From Gyrodactylus bullatarudis (taxonomy: Eukaryota > Platyhelminthes > Monogenea > Gyrodactylidea > Gyrodactylidae): a stretch of 64,000 nt of DNA. The notes under the pieces are model-generated. The model saw only the letters and a program-made list of their open reading frames with translations, made no database searches and was not told the origin of the DNA. A program made the translations under genes and the position numbers. The stretch covers positions 179,097 to 243,096 of the forward strand of contig SSNU01000062.1 in NCBI GenBank assembly GCA_012064415.1. Reading direction: 5' to 3'. Shown here piece by piece: positions 1 through 15,000 of this stretch. How positions within the stretch are numbered: the stretch's first letter is position 1; each line of letters begins with the position of its first letter.

Positions 1-3000
1 CAATAAAGCCTTTATTATATTGTTTCTCATCAGACTCTTACAACGGTTAAGTCTTCCAAGAAATGATACAAATAAATGCAAAGAGATGAATATTCTAAAC
101 ATTATTTCAAATACTGTTACAGCCAAGCTCTTCCTAAAAGACTGATTCATATGAGTACCATTAATTGATAGGTTTTATTGAGTTTACTTTTACCAATTAT
201 GCTCTCTTTATTCGAAACTTTTTTCTCGAATTGAATAATTCGTGATCAGCAATTGTTACTGTATCAGAAAGAGTGAATTATCTTCCTTCATTTTTCCAGA
301 AATAAAAGAAATAAATATCTGAATGAACGAGTTCAATTTATCTGTCAGGAATTAATTGATCTTTCGCTATCATTTCCGTTTACAATATCTGCGTTACAAT
401 AGATTATTTATATACACTTGTTTTTGTTTTTATAATTCTGCCTACCAACTTGTCGATAGAATGTAGTTGTGTGTTTGAAATAAACTCGAGGCTAATCCGT
501 TTTACTCTTCAATCTTGATCGTTCACAACATAAATGATCAGCTCAGGGAGTTCAAGGAATAGAATTCATGAAAATACCAGAACTTGAATCTAAAGTCAAT
601 TCGAATTTTTCTTATAATTTTGGTCCAAAATTTCAGCATTTAATTGTTTCAAGTCTTCGAAATCGATAAGAATTTTGAGCAATGCTGATATACAAAAATC
701 CCATCGAAATTTATCTAATTTCCTAGGAATTTCTTTCAAGATTTGAAAAAAGACTCAACTCTTACTATCTACTATTTTTATTCAAAATGTTTTTAATTTT
801 GTACTTTTTGGTAGTAAAATTCATTGAATTCATTGGCATGTGTTCAAAAAATTGTCCTTTTCAGTCGAGGTTTTGTATATATCAGAACAAACTCGAAAAA
901 TGTATGGCTTTATAGGAAAAATGCTTAGTTTATAATTATCTCTAAAATGAGATTAAGGCTGGGAAAATTTGCAAAAATTAGGCCTACTCTAGTGGAGGTG
1001 TAAGATTTCTGTTTCTTTTTTCAAGACAGAAATTTCACCATTCAATGATGAAAAGAGAATGGAGACAGACAGATGATGAGGCTGAATGTTTGAGTCATCA
1101 TCCCTTGTCGATTGATGACTATATAGTATTTCAATTATTCTTCTTCAAGGAAGAAGAAACACCTTTAATTAATGAAATTCATAATTTTCATCTCCTTTAG
1201 TTGTTCACCTATACAACCACTACTACTACAACTGAATGCAAGTTTAATATGTTTCTTGTATTGTACATTTCATTTTGAGGATGAGTGAAGTATGATGGGG
1301 ATGGGGACGGAACTTAATCCTACTACTCATGAATTCCTTTGTATTCTGGGATATCGTGTGGCATGTTCTATCTTTTCCCCTTACACTGAGTCGACGACAC
1401 ACTCCTTGGAGAAGAAAATAATCCAAATGAGTACTACTTCTCAGAGTAAGAGTATCTCTTTATTCCTATGAAGAAGGAAGGAATACTTTCATAATTCCCT
1501 GAAAGTTTCAACTCCTTTACGTCTTATAGGACCATAGAGGTCAAAGAGCCAATCAGAGAATGCTCATTTTTTTGAATGAATTGTGACGATAACCGATTAT
1601 ATCGTTAATTATTATTATGCCATATATTTCTGACTATTTAATTTATGAAATGTATCCATCCTTGTAAAATAATGAATTTTTTAATTTAAATAATTACACT
1701 TTCTGCCAGCCTGAGGATAAATTCTGATCTGTAATAAAAATAGTAATAATATGAGGAGATAACATGTTCATTCAGGGAAAAGTACACACTTCTATATATC
1801 ACACTAGACCCCCCCCCCCACCTGTTCTATACTCTGCCTGCATAACCAACATGGAAAGAAAATAAATTATTATTATTATTTTAATGATACTCAAATTGAG
1901 TAATGTTTTGCCAGGAGAGAATTTTTATTGCAAGATTATGAAATAGAAAGATTCCTCACAAGGAAATTCAGAGTCTGGCATCATCTATACTACAGTTACT
2001 ATTGACACCTTAAGCAGGAGAACCACACACGGCTTCAATTTCGAATTTTTCCATTTGATACAAAAACCCTGAGAATGACAGCATAGATGTATGGATAGAG
2101 GAGATACAATCTATGTGTTCAGAAAAACTATTCCTATAATCTTCAAATGTCTTGGCCTATGTGAGTTCTTACACCTTCCTCTCCATTGTTCCTGATGTTT
2201 TTTTTCAGCTTGCATTTATTCTTAATTCTTAAACTTTTACTATTTCTTGAAGCACTTCCAATTGATGAAAAACCCAAAAAACCTCTCTATTAATCGTTGT
2301 GAAAAAGAAAAATAAAAAATCAATTGGGCCAAGGTAAACTGGAGGTCTTGTAGATGGGGCTTAGATCTTCTTTCATGATTAGAAATTAGATTTCAGAGGT
2401 CTATAAGTTTATCGTTTCGGCATTTCTCTTTCTGTCAAGGTGTTCTATGAGTTCTATGAGAAAGAACATGATTTCAATCGGCAATATAAGTGCTATGTAT
2501 ACCCCTGAAACCTGTTGACAATCCTTGTAGTTGAAATCAACTGAATTATTTTCCTTTTGAAAAATGACCCCTCAATGATCAATGAGAATATTTCTCAAGC
2601 TCAATGATAAAAAGTTTAGATGAGTAAAGTAGTGGTTAGAAACACTCTCACAGTTTACGGTATAAATTCATGAGGACACAAGTTCACACACCTCTCTCTA
2701 AGAATATGAACGAATAATTCTCAGTAAATCTTGGCTCATGTAATGCCGAATCAGATAAGTATGTTATGAAGACCTCAAAACATGGAATGTATCAAATTAC
2801 CCGCCAGAGAAAATGAATTATTTTTTAAACAAAAAATAAATGTATCACCCACACAAGTCTCTGTATTGAACATGAATGATAGAGAAAGAGAGGTCGCAAG
2901 TTGAAATTGGATAATCTTAGGTCATAACCATGTTCATCTTCTTCTTGCATGTACGAATGTATCATGTAATTCATACAAAATTATGTAATCTTTCAATCAA

Positions 3001-6000
3001 GTAATTATATTCGTCTCATGAATTTTTTCATTCAGCTTTTTGTAAACAAATTACAGCTCCATCTAGAGAAAAAGGCGTTTCATCTGAAAATCCTGCTAGA
3101 TTTATGAAATGATAACTAGCTGGTCTAGAAAATCGGAATAAGTGGAGTTCATCTGGAGTCCATCTCTTGGAAAATGTATCTTGTTGCTGGCTAATAGTGA
3201 CTTTTGGTCTTGCTGGATAGTGGAATCCGACCTGAGAGATGTATCATTTTAAAACAAAAGTTTCAAAGGCAAAAGGACTCAGCATAATCAGTCATAATAA
3301 GTTGACAGTATTGTAATCTCGATAATACATATTGGGGTATTTTCCCAGCAATCCAACAATGTCCCCATATGTGCTATGATCAATCATATGCTGTCATTAA
3401 AGAGATTTTACACGCATTTAAGAAGTATCAATAGTTGACATTTCATCTAGAAGAGAGTGAAATAACCTCTTATCTATCTGTGGTATTCGAACTGCAGAGA
3501 TATCCTTTCATTTGGGAAGAAAAAGAACAGTGGTTTTGCTTGCCTAACCCACATATACACAAAAGAGATCAAAGATAATCTTCTTCTAGGCATCTGTTTC
3601 CAATTCTATAAATCTAATTCTATCCTCAGATAGTGTGTGTGTTCTTTGTATTCTTCTTGAATGATTTTTTATCTGTTATTTTACTGATCAAAAAGTTTAG
3701 GTCAGTAATGAGTAGGGTGACCAACTTTTCAACTGGAATCCAAATTATCTAGTAATTTGGAATTATATAGAAAGGAGATATATTTAAAAAACCATATGCA
3801 CATTTCTCAAAGCATCATCAGTGGTATTGCTTTAAAAATGATAAAAGTTAATAATTTACAAATTTTGAAAGAAATAGTAAAAGATGAATAAAATTAGAAT
3901 AATATGTAAGCTGAACAAAACACCAAAACTCTCCAATAAATAGAAACAATGGAGAGAAAAGTGAAAAAGTTTAGTTATTTTGAACAAATAGATTTGGTTT
4001 GTATAGATTGATAAAGAATTTCTCAAGTTCTAAACTGAAGCAGCATGTTTCTCTTGTTTGATATGCCTACTAGTCACTGCAGTATCAGATGACGATTTGA
4101 TCTTCTAAACAGCTTCCTAATTGTTCTACCTATGTAAGAAGCACGACAGTCACATTGGATTTTATAAATTAGTAGAGTCTTCTCCTCCGGCTTGAGTAAA
4201 TCTTTATGAATCAAACTAAACAGTCTCTAAATTTAGATATTCAAACCAATTTAGTTAATATCTGAGATTCTGCAGGATCCTTCCCATCAACTAACTTCAA
4301 ATTCACAAATCATCATTTGCCTAGCTATGAGTTTTCGTGCTTATTAGTGATATAATTCGGGGATGTCTCTCTCAAAAAATTACTTTGCGTGCTTTGAGAA
4401 TGCCGAAAATGGAGCGAGAAGGATTCCTCCTTCATCCTCTATCTCTCTATAAAAATAAAATGAGAATCCTGAATAAACTAACTAGCCTCTCTCAGGAAAT
4501 TGACAAGGTTGAGTTGAAGTGAATAGAAAAAAGGCTTTCAATTCAGCTAACCTCTGCTAATAAGGAATGAATAAATTATCTTTTTCTCTCTACAAAATGG
4601 AATAAAATTAGAGATAATTTCTCTGTGTTTTATTCATAATGTTTTTGTTTTCTTCTTCTACAGAGCTTAAACTGTATTTTACCTCGTATTATGTATTATA
4701 CTAAAAGAAATGAGAATATTTATCTCTTTCAATGTGTAATTCATTAGAATAATTGATGCAAAGTTAGTTAGAGTCAGTACAGCTCTTTTCTCCTGAACAA
4801 TAGTATAAATCATAAAAAAATTAAACAGAAATGTTATATAATATGACTCAAGTTTTCCACCATTTCGTATATAGTAGTAGTAGAATAAAAATAATAATAC
4901 TCATTCATAAAAACTTACGAATGAAATACTATAGAGTAGTATATTACTCAATGAAATGACGAATAATAATTACGAGCATGAATTTTAGTTTGAAAAGAAT
5001 TGAAAAATGAAGGTATCGATAGATTCTTGTCTGCTATGCATTATGAGAAGATGTATACATAATAATCTGCTACAGAGCACACGTTGACTATGATTACGAT
5101 TAGTATTAAATGCGTTATAATCCTGACTAAAAACATAGATTAATGCACATCGATGTGTATACATGCAAATGTACATATTGGCAAAAAAGAGTTGAAATTT
5201 TATTATTATTAAAGGAGATAATTTTTTTGTTTCTCATCGCCTTACTCATCCTGTGTTTCAACATTGCCAGTAGAAGTAGTAGGAGTAACAAATCTCTTAA
5301 AAGCCTTCTGACTCAATGTTCCGTTATGTAGGAGATATTCCCCCTTTTTTTCCATCATGATGACGATGATAGAATGAGATACTGCGCACCTATTGTATAG
5401 TAATAAAACAAACTCACTGAAAATCTACATTGCATGGGAAATGTTTTTCCCTTCTTTTACAAATACAATGAATATTTACGTTAACCTAGGATTACATCTC
5501 ATAGAGAATACTTCTTCTCACATTTCAGTTTTGACTGACACAAACCTGGTTTGTGTGTGTTTTCATTGTTTGTGGAAATATCCCATTGTTCATCTCTAGT
5601 AATTTTGTTTTAATTTAAAACTTTCTTAATGAAAAAATTTTGATATTGGCGAATGAAACTCAAGATACATGATAAAAAGTCAATACGTTATTATTATATC
5701 ATATTCATCAAGGGTTCTTCTTTCTTCAGAGGAGAGGGAATGATTGTAACAAGAGACATCTTCTTTCTCCATTTTTTATGTGACTAAGCTGAGTAGTAGT
5801 GAATAACGGGAACAAAGAATCATCAAATTACTCATGTAAATAATGAGAGACTTTGTGTGTGTCTAGTCCAGTTATGTAGGAGAAAATGGATACTTTCCTC
5901 TAACGTGGTGGCCGTCTGTTATTTAATTTTTCTTTTTTCAAAAATAAAACTCTACATTCAGTCCCCGTGTATTGAATGCATGGCATTGGGAAGATTTCCA

Positions 6001-9000
6001 GCCATTTATGAGTTTAAAATTCTACACTACTCAAGAATACTCATTGAGTATTACTCAAGGAAACAGTGATATATATAGGGGAGAGGGAGAAGAGAAGCTT
6101 TATTATTTAGGAAGTGGACAGCCCACTTATTCCACTTATTAACTTGTATTGGGTGAGTAATTTGGAAATTTAAATAATTTATCAATATGAAAATGAGAAA
6201 AAAGACCTGTACCCCTGATGAGTAGACATGTTTGAAGTGTAGAACGATTTTACACTTTTTGTTCTCAAAAATTTCCTCCCAATACCTGGTTCTTGATGAG
6301 TGGGAGAATTTATAAATTAAAAGTTTTTCTTGATTTCAAAGTTTGAGACTGATCAAAAGTTTAAAAATATATGGGATCATTCGATCATGTATATGCCAAA
6401 TAAGTCTATGAAAGCTGGCTCTATTCTTGAATGATTCGAAATACTAAGTTTTTTTTACTTCTTCTATATTTGATATGCATTACCAGAGTCAGAATAAACA
6501 AATGTAAAGAATTTCTATCGAATCTCTAGCGAAATAAACCATTCAATTGAAACGTATTTCTGGACAAGAGAGAGAATAATATTTCTTCCATTGACCGGAA
6601 AATTGTGATGTAATCCAAAAAACTATGGAAGGAGTGAGATTACAATCAGAATGAAATCCCTTCTTCAGTTCATAAACATTGTGTCCTAGATTAATTTCAG
6701 ATCTGTGTATTTCACAAGAAACAAAAATTCATCCGGAACATGATATGTCATAAAAGTTTCCGTGATAAGAATTAATTAATTAATTATCATCTCATACTCG
6801 ACTTTCTTCATTGAAGCCAGTTTATAACCTGTATTTTGAATTAAGCTTGAAAACCCATTTTTTCAGGGATTTGCCAAGAAGTAAACAGAGTTCAATTCTG
6901 ACATTACTGAAAGAAGAAGAAGAGACAATTTATGAATAAGTTTGTTACATTTGTCGTAGAAAAAGAATACAGGATTAGTTTCGAGAATGAAAATATCTTC
7001 GGTACAATTCGTAGGCATTCAGAATACAGTGTATTAAGTATTTTTGTCCAGAATTATGCCAAGAGTATATATTCACCTAGTCAAAGGATGAATACCATAT
7101 ATATATTTTATGAATAATGAATACAGCTGTTTTAAAAAAACGTTGGTTTTTTCATCAATTCAGACTAGGTTATTTCCTGGCTTAAGTGTTCAGAATGTTT
7201 GTTTCGAATTAATAGTGTAGTCTGCTTTAAAGGTGTTTTGATGAGGGATAGGCCGAGCGCTATCATTCGATCCTTTGAAATTTCATTGGTCGCTAAAACT
7301 AGGCACTATCAGGGGGCACTTTTTCTATTTTATTTTTGGATTACATTCTCTTTAGACTAAATTACAATCTTTTCTTACTTTCGTGTAGTCTTTATGATGA
7401 ATAGGTTCTATACCTTCTTGAGAGGAATCTGATTTGCAATTTGATGACTTTACCAAATTCGAATTCGCTCAAAGAGTCCATTCTATTTCTGACACAAAGC
7501 AAATAGAAGAACACTTATTTTCACTCAAATTCACTTTAGCTTTTCAAGATAAATTTGAATGCGTTCCCAAGAGAGAGAGCATCTGAACATTTTGTAACCC
7601 TCTTTTTAACAGTAGGAGAAATTGAATTATGTTTTCACTCTGTCAGAAAGAAAAGAACTACTGCTCAAAGACTACTGATTTGTACTCTTAGTGGGGGGAA
7701 TCTAAGCCATAAACTAAATGAACCTATAGAGGGAAACTTTGTCTTTCATTTCCGATTAAAAAAAGTAGTGAGAGGGAGATAGGGAAAAGTCTACGGATGA
7801 TCTAACAAAAGGAGTATTTCCCTCCTCATATGAAACTGTACTAATATTTCCTCTTCTTTTTCTTCTTCTTGGTATATAGGAAATTCTTTAGATAATTCCA
7901 CCAAGCTAACCGACATCTCACTTTTATCCGATCTAATATGGAAACGACAAAGTATAAAAGGAGATCAGATTAGGGTTCTTTTTCAGTGATTCGGAAAGAT
8001 TATTATTCGGAGTCGCGAATTATCACAATTTTTAATCAAATAGTAATAAGCCTTCTCTAGAGTTAAATTTTATAATTTTTTGTATAAGAACCTCACTATA
8101 AAAGATAAAAAGAAACACATTGATCTGTTATTCAATAGTTATTAACGATAAATAGGTCCAGAGAGGATGATTCTTGCAAAGAAGAAGGTGTTAAATATCT
8201 TTTAGGCAAGTTGAAAACTCTTGAACTATGTAATATGAATCATGTTTTCAATAAAAACAAAATATTCCACAAGATTATCGAAAATTGATACTTTTTCTAT
8301 TTTAAGTCTATTTTCGGATTTTTCCAGATGGACTGTAGGCCAGTTCTTTCTTTAATGACGAAACAGTTTGAACATGTAGAGATTCTCTTGAGTAGAACGA
8401 AAAGCTTATCAAACACAAAATACTATTTATATACTTTCATGATCTTATCTATGTCAGTTTTGTTCAATCAGATTAGAGATTATGGTATAATATTTACAGG
8501 TCTAGTATTCTGACCTGACGAATAATAAACCCAATTTTTCATCGGATTTAATTCAACCTTTTTCTTTTGTCTAAATTTAACAATGCTCAATGTTAACTTG
8601 ACCAATTAAAGTATCATTATTTTCGTTAGAAATACTATAGTCTGAGACTTCTATATAAATTTTATCATTATTATGGATTACAGAGGATAAATATTTATCA
8701 ATTAACTAAATTATACTGTACTAAGATGTACTATTAATATTATGATTCCGTCTGATGGCTTTTGTGGAAATAAACATAGTTGAAACCCTATTATTAGATT
8801 TTTAGGATCACAAATAGCATCAAAATTGCATTCATCATGTTTTTCAAGAAAGGATACTAGAGTCAGACTTCTTCTGTCAAATGATTCTACCCTTGACCTA
8901 ATACAGAATTGTAGAATCAATTCATAACACGTCTATTTGTATATAGACTTTTGGTTAAAACTCCATTCCCCTATGAGGAATATCGATTAGATATCAAAAA

Positions 9001-12000
9001 TTAACTCCAGATTATAAACTGACTGAAAAAAATAATAAAATGTCCTTTTACATTGGCACTGGTATTCTTTTGGCTCTTGATCCCCCTCTCCTATTAGAGA
9101 TGGCTCACTGCCAATGTCAAACATTCCCATCATTCACACTCTGCCTTTACCACTAATTTGAGTTCATTATCCCTTTCCAATCATGAATGTTTAATGAAAT
9201 AATTGGAAAATGACATTCTTCTAATTGAACAATGAATTTATAGAGTCTTTTCCTCGTTCGGAAAGCTTTCCTCATGGAAGTAAAAGAGAGATATGTAGAA
9301 TAGATAACAGGATCTATCCACTGACGGATTGAAAAGTTATGAGATATCCTACTACTTCCCCTTCGTCCTTAGAGTCAAGCTTCCTGGACAGATGGTTTGA
9401 GCTATTTCCTCATCTTTTGCAACCAACTTTATGAATATCCTAGCAAAATAATGAACTTTCCTTCAATATTTATTACTTTTGAGTAGTTAAGGTTCGTCCT
9501 GGAAGATTTCCGGAATTGAGCCAAATCGTTGAATTAGATACTTTTATAAATTAATCGATTAAAAAAAGTAATAATAACCAGATGAATTTTAAACTCTATC
9601 AATTTCATGATACAAACTTGGTATTTTGCTTAAATTTCATTTTGGCAAATTTTCAAAACTATCCTCTAAACTTTAGTTTCTAAAGCTTGTGTATTGATCT
9701 AAATTTCAACAGCTTGTACAGAATTTAATACGTCCGATTATAGATATTGAATCATGTTTTCCAGTTATGAATCTTTTGCTCGAAATATCCTACTCTTAGT
9801 AAGTAAGAAAGGACATTAGTTAAGACTTGAAAGATAAACTAAATTCGTTTCAATGTAAAGTCAATGAGACAGCATGCGTGCATGAACTTAGTACACGAAT
9901 GATTCTAATTTATTCATGTTAAATGTAGTATTTAATGAATTTACTCCATTCATTGAGAATGATCAATTTATTTCTCAGGTTGTTTCCTTGATTTTTATTG
10001 GTTGAAACGAAAGCGAATTAGAATCAGGTCAACTTTTTTAATTGGCTAAGTAAGCCCCAAGATTAAATTTCGTACTTTTATCAGCAGAGAAAGACATATG
10101 CGATTAAAAGAGAACACTCTTAAATCAACATGAAGAATCTTTTTCGTTTCATTATTCGCAGCTTGACTATGATGGACTTTGATGAAAGAGGTAGTTAGGG
10201 CTAGTTATTTGTTCAGCTAACTACAATGGGGCTTTCTTTCACATGCATGACGGATAAAATCAAAATCCCTGTTTGTCCTTGTATCCATCCCATTATTAGG
10301 CTAAACTTTCAAAAGTATTTCACGCTGAGAATTGTTTACTCTTCTTAGTCATCTTGATGGAATTTTGTAGAGGATATCAGTTGTTCAAATTCATTATAAA
10401 AATAACTAGCATTGACACATGTTGAACTGCAGTCCTTAATTCTCTCAAAAAGTCATCCAGAATTAAAACCTTTTTACCACAGGATCCTTCCCAAGAGAAT
10501 AAAATGTCCTTTAAACATTTTCGCGCCGAAAATATTTAAAACTTGATTTAGTTGATTAAAACAAATTTAATTTTTCAAGTTACTGACTTATACTGAATAG
10601 GGACTCTTTCAAAGATTATCAAATTGGTATCTCGTGTAGAATCTGAATGCAACGTTGATATCCTCGCTCTTACAACATGATAGAGAGAAATACGATAAAA
10701 TAAACGATGGGTATCACGAAAAGTAAGAGCCAACAATGACTAAATTCTTCTCCATTGATAATCCCCATGTTTTTTTAGCTATCTCATGATGCATAATTAT
10801 TTTCAAAAATTTCAGACAAAATGAAATAAAATGCCATGATTCATTGCGATATGCAATTCTGTGTTTATGCAATGAATTCCATTTATACATTTATGAAAAA
10901 GAATGATGATGATGATGATGTTATCTATTTTCGTGAGCTATGACTGAAATATGAATGAATGTAGTAGTAATATTAAATGGAGTGCTTTTACACTAAAAGG
11001 GAGGACTTTTTTGTCACTAGGAAAAAAAAGATTATGTGCCTTACTTTTTCTTTCCCTTCTTATATTATATAGACTTGATAATGATGACGATGATAAATAA
11101 AGAGGTTGAATTTTTACGTCTTCTGTACCTTTTTTCTTTTTTTGCTTCTACACTAACTTTTTCATATTTTTTTCACTTTTGATTGATATGGTCCCATCCC
11201 TCTCTATCTTTTAGTGTCCTTGTAATTTCATTATTTTCTATTCAATTTTTATAATAACTGCTACTGTTCTTATACTGTAATATGCAAAATTGTACAGTTA
11301 ACAAATAAACACACAGAGTCACAAAAAATGAATGAAATTTTACGGATGTCTGTGTGTGGGTGTGTAATTCATTCATAAAAATCACACACATTCACCATGA
11401 CTAATACGAGAACCAATGTAATTCATAATTCCTACTTCAAGTAGCATAGTATAATGCATACTCAAATGACTCTTTGGGTTTATACTTTTCGCTGTACATA
11501 CAACTACGTATTAGATTGCATAATAATAATACTGATGATAATGATGATGATTATTGTGTAATAAATTGACCATTCTTGAAAGTGGAAATGAAGTAGAATT
11601 TAAAAATATATTATGAGCGATAACACATTATAAAATGATTATTGTACTTGGAAGAGTTAGAATACAATAAAGATGACCTTTGGGATATAATATATGAGGT
11701 AATCCTCTATTGAATAATCAAACTCTTCAAATTTGATGAAGAGAACGTTTTAAAAAAAGTTAAGAGTGGCACTAGGTTTGTGAAGGAATGATTTGGAGAG
11801 GAAAACATCTTCAAAAATAACTAAATGGCATATGTCGAATTTGTATTCTGATTTTTTATTTATTTAACGTCATATTTGAGCAAACAGCAGTGAGAGACAA
11901 TGTCAGTATTTCTAATTGTAGTAACCATGTGAGAAGATTCTAGTGAAGGAGTATAATAAAAATTAGATTAAGCTCTGACTTTGGATTTAATTCAAATATT

Positions 12001-15000
12001 TAAAACACGAAAATGTTTTATGAAAATGTGTTGCTACTTAGAAGTAGATACATAATGAAAAAAGTTAATTCCAGGTGAGGATAAGAAAATATTAATACAA
12101 TACGATCTTAGTAGAAGATGTAGAAAAGTGAACCCTCCTCTCGGCCCCTTCTCTAGATTGAAAGAAAAATCCCCTACCCAATGACAAGTAATGACATTAT
12201 CATCAGAATGCAGTGAAAAATAAATTTCCCTAAAAAATATATCAGCAGATAGAGAAAGAATATATTATAGGTCATCCTGAGAACCAAGATATTTTCAAGA
12301 AGAACATTCCCAAAATGGATGACTCAAAGATTGATAAGAATAACAAGTTCAATTATTTTGATTTAATAATTAATTTAATATTTGATATCTACTGGTAAGT
12401 AGCTGCGTGATTAATTAAGTATTTTTTAATTAGACATTTAATTATTTATCTTTACAATGGAAAATAGGCACTGACTCGAAATCTGATCGAATATGAATGT
12501 AATTTCAATTTCGAATAAGGCCAGGTTCCTAAATGCTTACCTTATCATTCTATGAAGAAGATGTACTTTTGGCAATCGGTATCAAATTGGTATTCACAGT
12601 TAGATTCCAGATTCTTCTATTGAAAAGCTGTAGTAATTCTTCTTTAACAACTTCATTCGTCCAAAATAAAAACGAGTATAACTTATAAGATTGAATCTAT
12701 TGGATTATTACTATTATTACTTAAAAATACGTAGCTACTTACAAGTATATTCTTGATAGAAATAAAAATAATAATAAAATATAAAGATAATGATTTTAAA
12801 GCAAAACATATTTCTGCTGTGTTTAATTCTTAATCGATGTCTACTCGTTCATAGAAATGAGACATTGTCCTTTTCTTCTATCATAATAATAATTTAAACT
12901 TAGAGAAGAAAGATCATGTCTGAATCGTTACATTGACAATCCAACTTTATTTCCAATTTCAAGGACATCTGTCGAAATATTTTAATGAATAGACTATTTT
13001 CTCAAATACTACCAATTTTTCATAATAATGAATTTTAAATTCTCATTTCTATAGACTGTCTCTTAGCATGAAATGTAATATTTAGAATGTGTATTTAGAT
13101 AATGTATAATTATATATAATAGAAGAATTGGATAAAATACGTTCAGAATATTTATTCCACTATTCGATCATTGATAGTATCAAATGAGAGATTGACGAGA
13201 AAAAATTAATCCTGGGATAGTGAAGCAGGTTAATAAGTTATACCCTTGCATGGGGAATTATTAGTCATTGAATGAAAAATTTCACACATGACTTCTTCTC
13301 TGTGTGTGAATTGTAAATGGTTCTGTTTCATCGTCACCTTCATATTCAAGTGGTCGCAATGTTCCCTTAATACTAAAACTGTATCAGCTTTATTGATTTA
13401 TACCGAGAATGCAGTGTTATAACGGTTACTTGTAGAGGATTAGTCAGCTAACGTAGTACAGTAATATCGTGAATGTGATTAATTGGCCTATCTCTCTCTA
13501 CACACACTCTATTGATGTCGTCTTTACCCCTTGTTCCTTTTTTAGATTAATCAAAATCTCATTCTTTCATCTCGGGTTAATAAGGAAAGAAATTGGAATC
13601 GAGATTGAGTGACATCTTGAAGTAATTTTTTCAATATTAAACTGATTACACCTGTGAGGTTTTTGAAATACACATTTTTGTTATTTACTTGTGTTATCCA
13701 TGCTCAAATATCAACGTGATTTCGATAGAACTCATTATTCAACTTATTTTTCGATTTCGCGCCATATTATTTTAAAGAAATTTATAATTCAAAATTTAGA
13801 TGAGAAATTGATTATCGATTAGAGTATATTTCTTATTTATATTTGAAAAAATTTATTTTTTTTTAAATGTTGCGCCAAATTAAAGTTTACAACAAAATCC
13901 GGAATTCTCTTATCATTCTGGGAAATAGTGAGATCTGCCAATGAATCAACCAAGATTAGAAAGTTTTTTTTAGATTTTACTTCTCTCTTACAAGAGCGGA
14001 AAATATGACCCAAATAGAATAAAATTAGAAAAAAAGGCGGTTCTTTTTCATATACATTATCTTCTAGAGAGATCTTTTTTTGCTTGTAAATTTGGATTAT
14101 TACGTCGAGAAGGTGTAGTGAGAAATCAATTTATCCCCTAATGCCACATTCAATTTTTTAACTTGCTTCTATTGACGAATTGTTTTTCAAAATAAGTTTT
14201 CCTGGCAATGCTTTGAAATCATGTCAAGCCTCTGTTTGTAGTTTAAACATTTTTAAAAGTTAATCCGAATTTGATCAATTTATATAAATTCTTTGAAAGG
14301 ATTAGAAAATTTCAAAATTCAGAGTTTATCTCTTTCAACTGAGCAGAGTTTTTTTGGCATGATTTTGATTCTGTATCAAAGAAATTAATTAAACAAAGTT
14401 ATAGGTTAGTTTTTATTGAGAAAACACCTGGAATATTCTCATAAAAAGGCTGTTTATCGTATACAATTTATACTTTAATAAATTAAGTTAAGGTTAATAT
14501 AAAGTTTTGGGTACATTTTTGTATTTACCACTCTCACATGATGAACTTGAGAGTTTTGAACCAGAAAAAGCCAATAGTTTATCATTTTCAGATTTTGAAT
14601 GAAAAAGAATCTTCTTTCGATAGTTTTATGAAAGCGTTTCATTCCCGAAAAAAGATTGTCATTTAAAACGTTTTTATTCTGAGATTCTCTTATCATTTTG
14701 TTCATTTGACCCTAAATTTTCATCCTTCTGGCAATATGGTTTTACATTTCCTCCTTTAGATCCTGAACTACATCATGTACTTTTTGTGAAATTCTGAACA
14801 GATTTCTCTCATTTGGTCCAAAGTTGAGGAATGCACAATACAACTGATTAATTAAATAATAGAATCAGATATATTTCATGATATTCTGTACATACTGGTT
14901 AGAGTGTTCTTATCAGGAAGACTGATAGCGTTATCTTCTACCTCAACATAATTCATAATTTTTAGTTATTGTGTAGTTTAATTAGAAATTTCCACAGAAA

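Noticed and set aside
7555..7782. 75-codon frame on the plus strand in the left region
   Set aside because: No recognisable domain, no coding-like composition change, and frames of this size are expected by chance in 17 kb.
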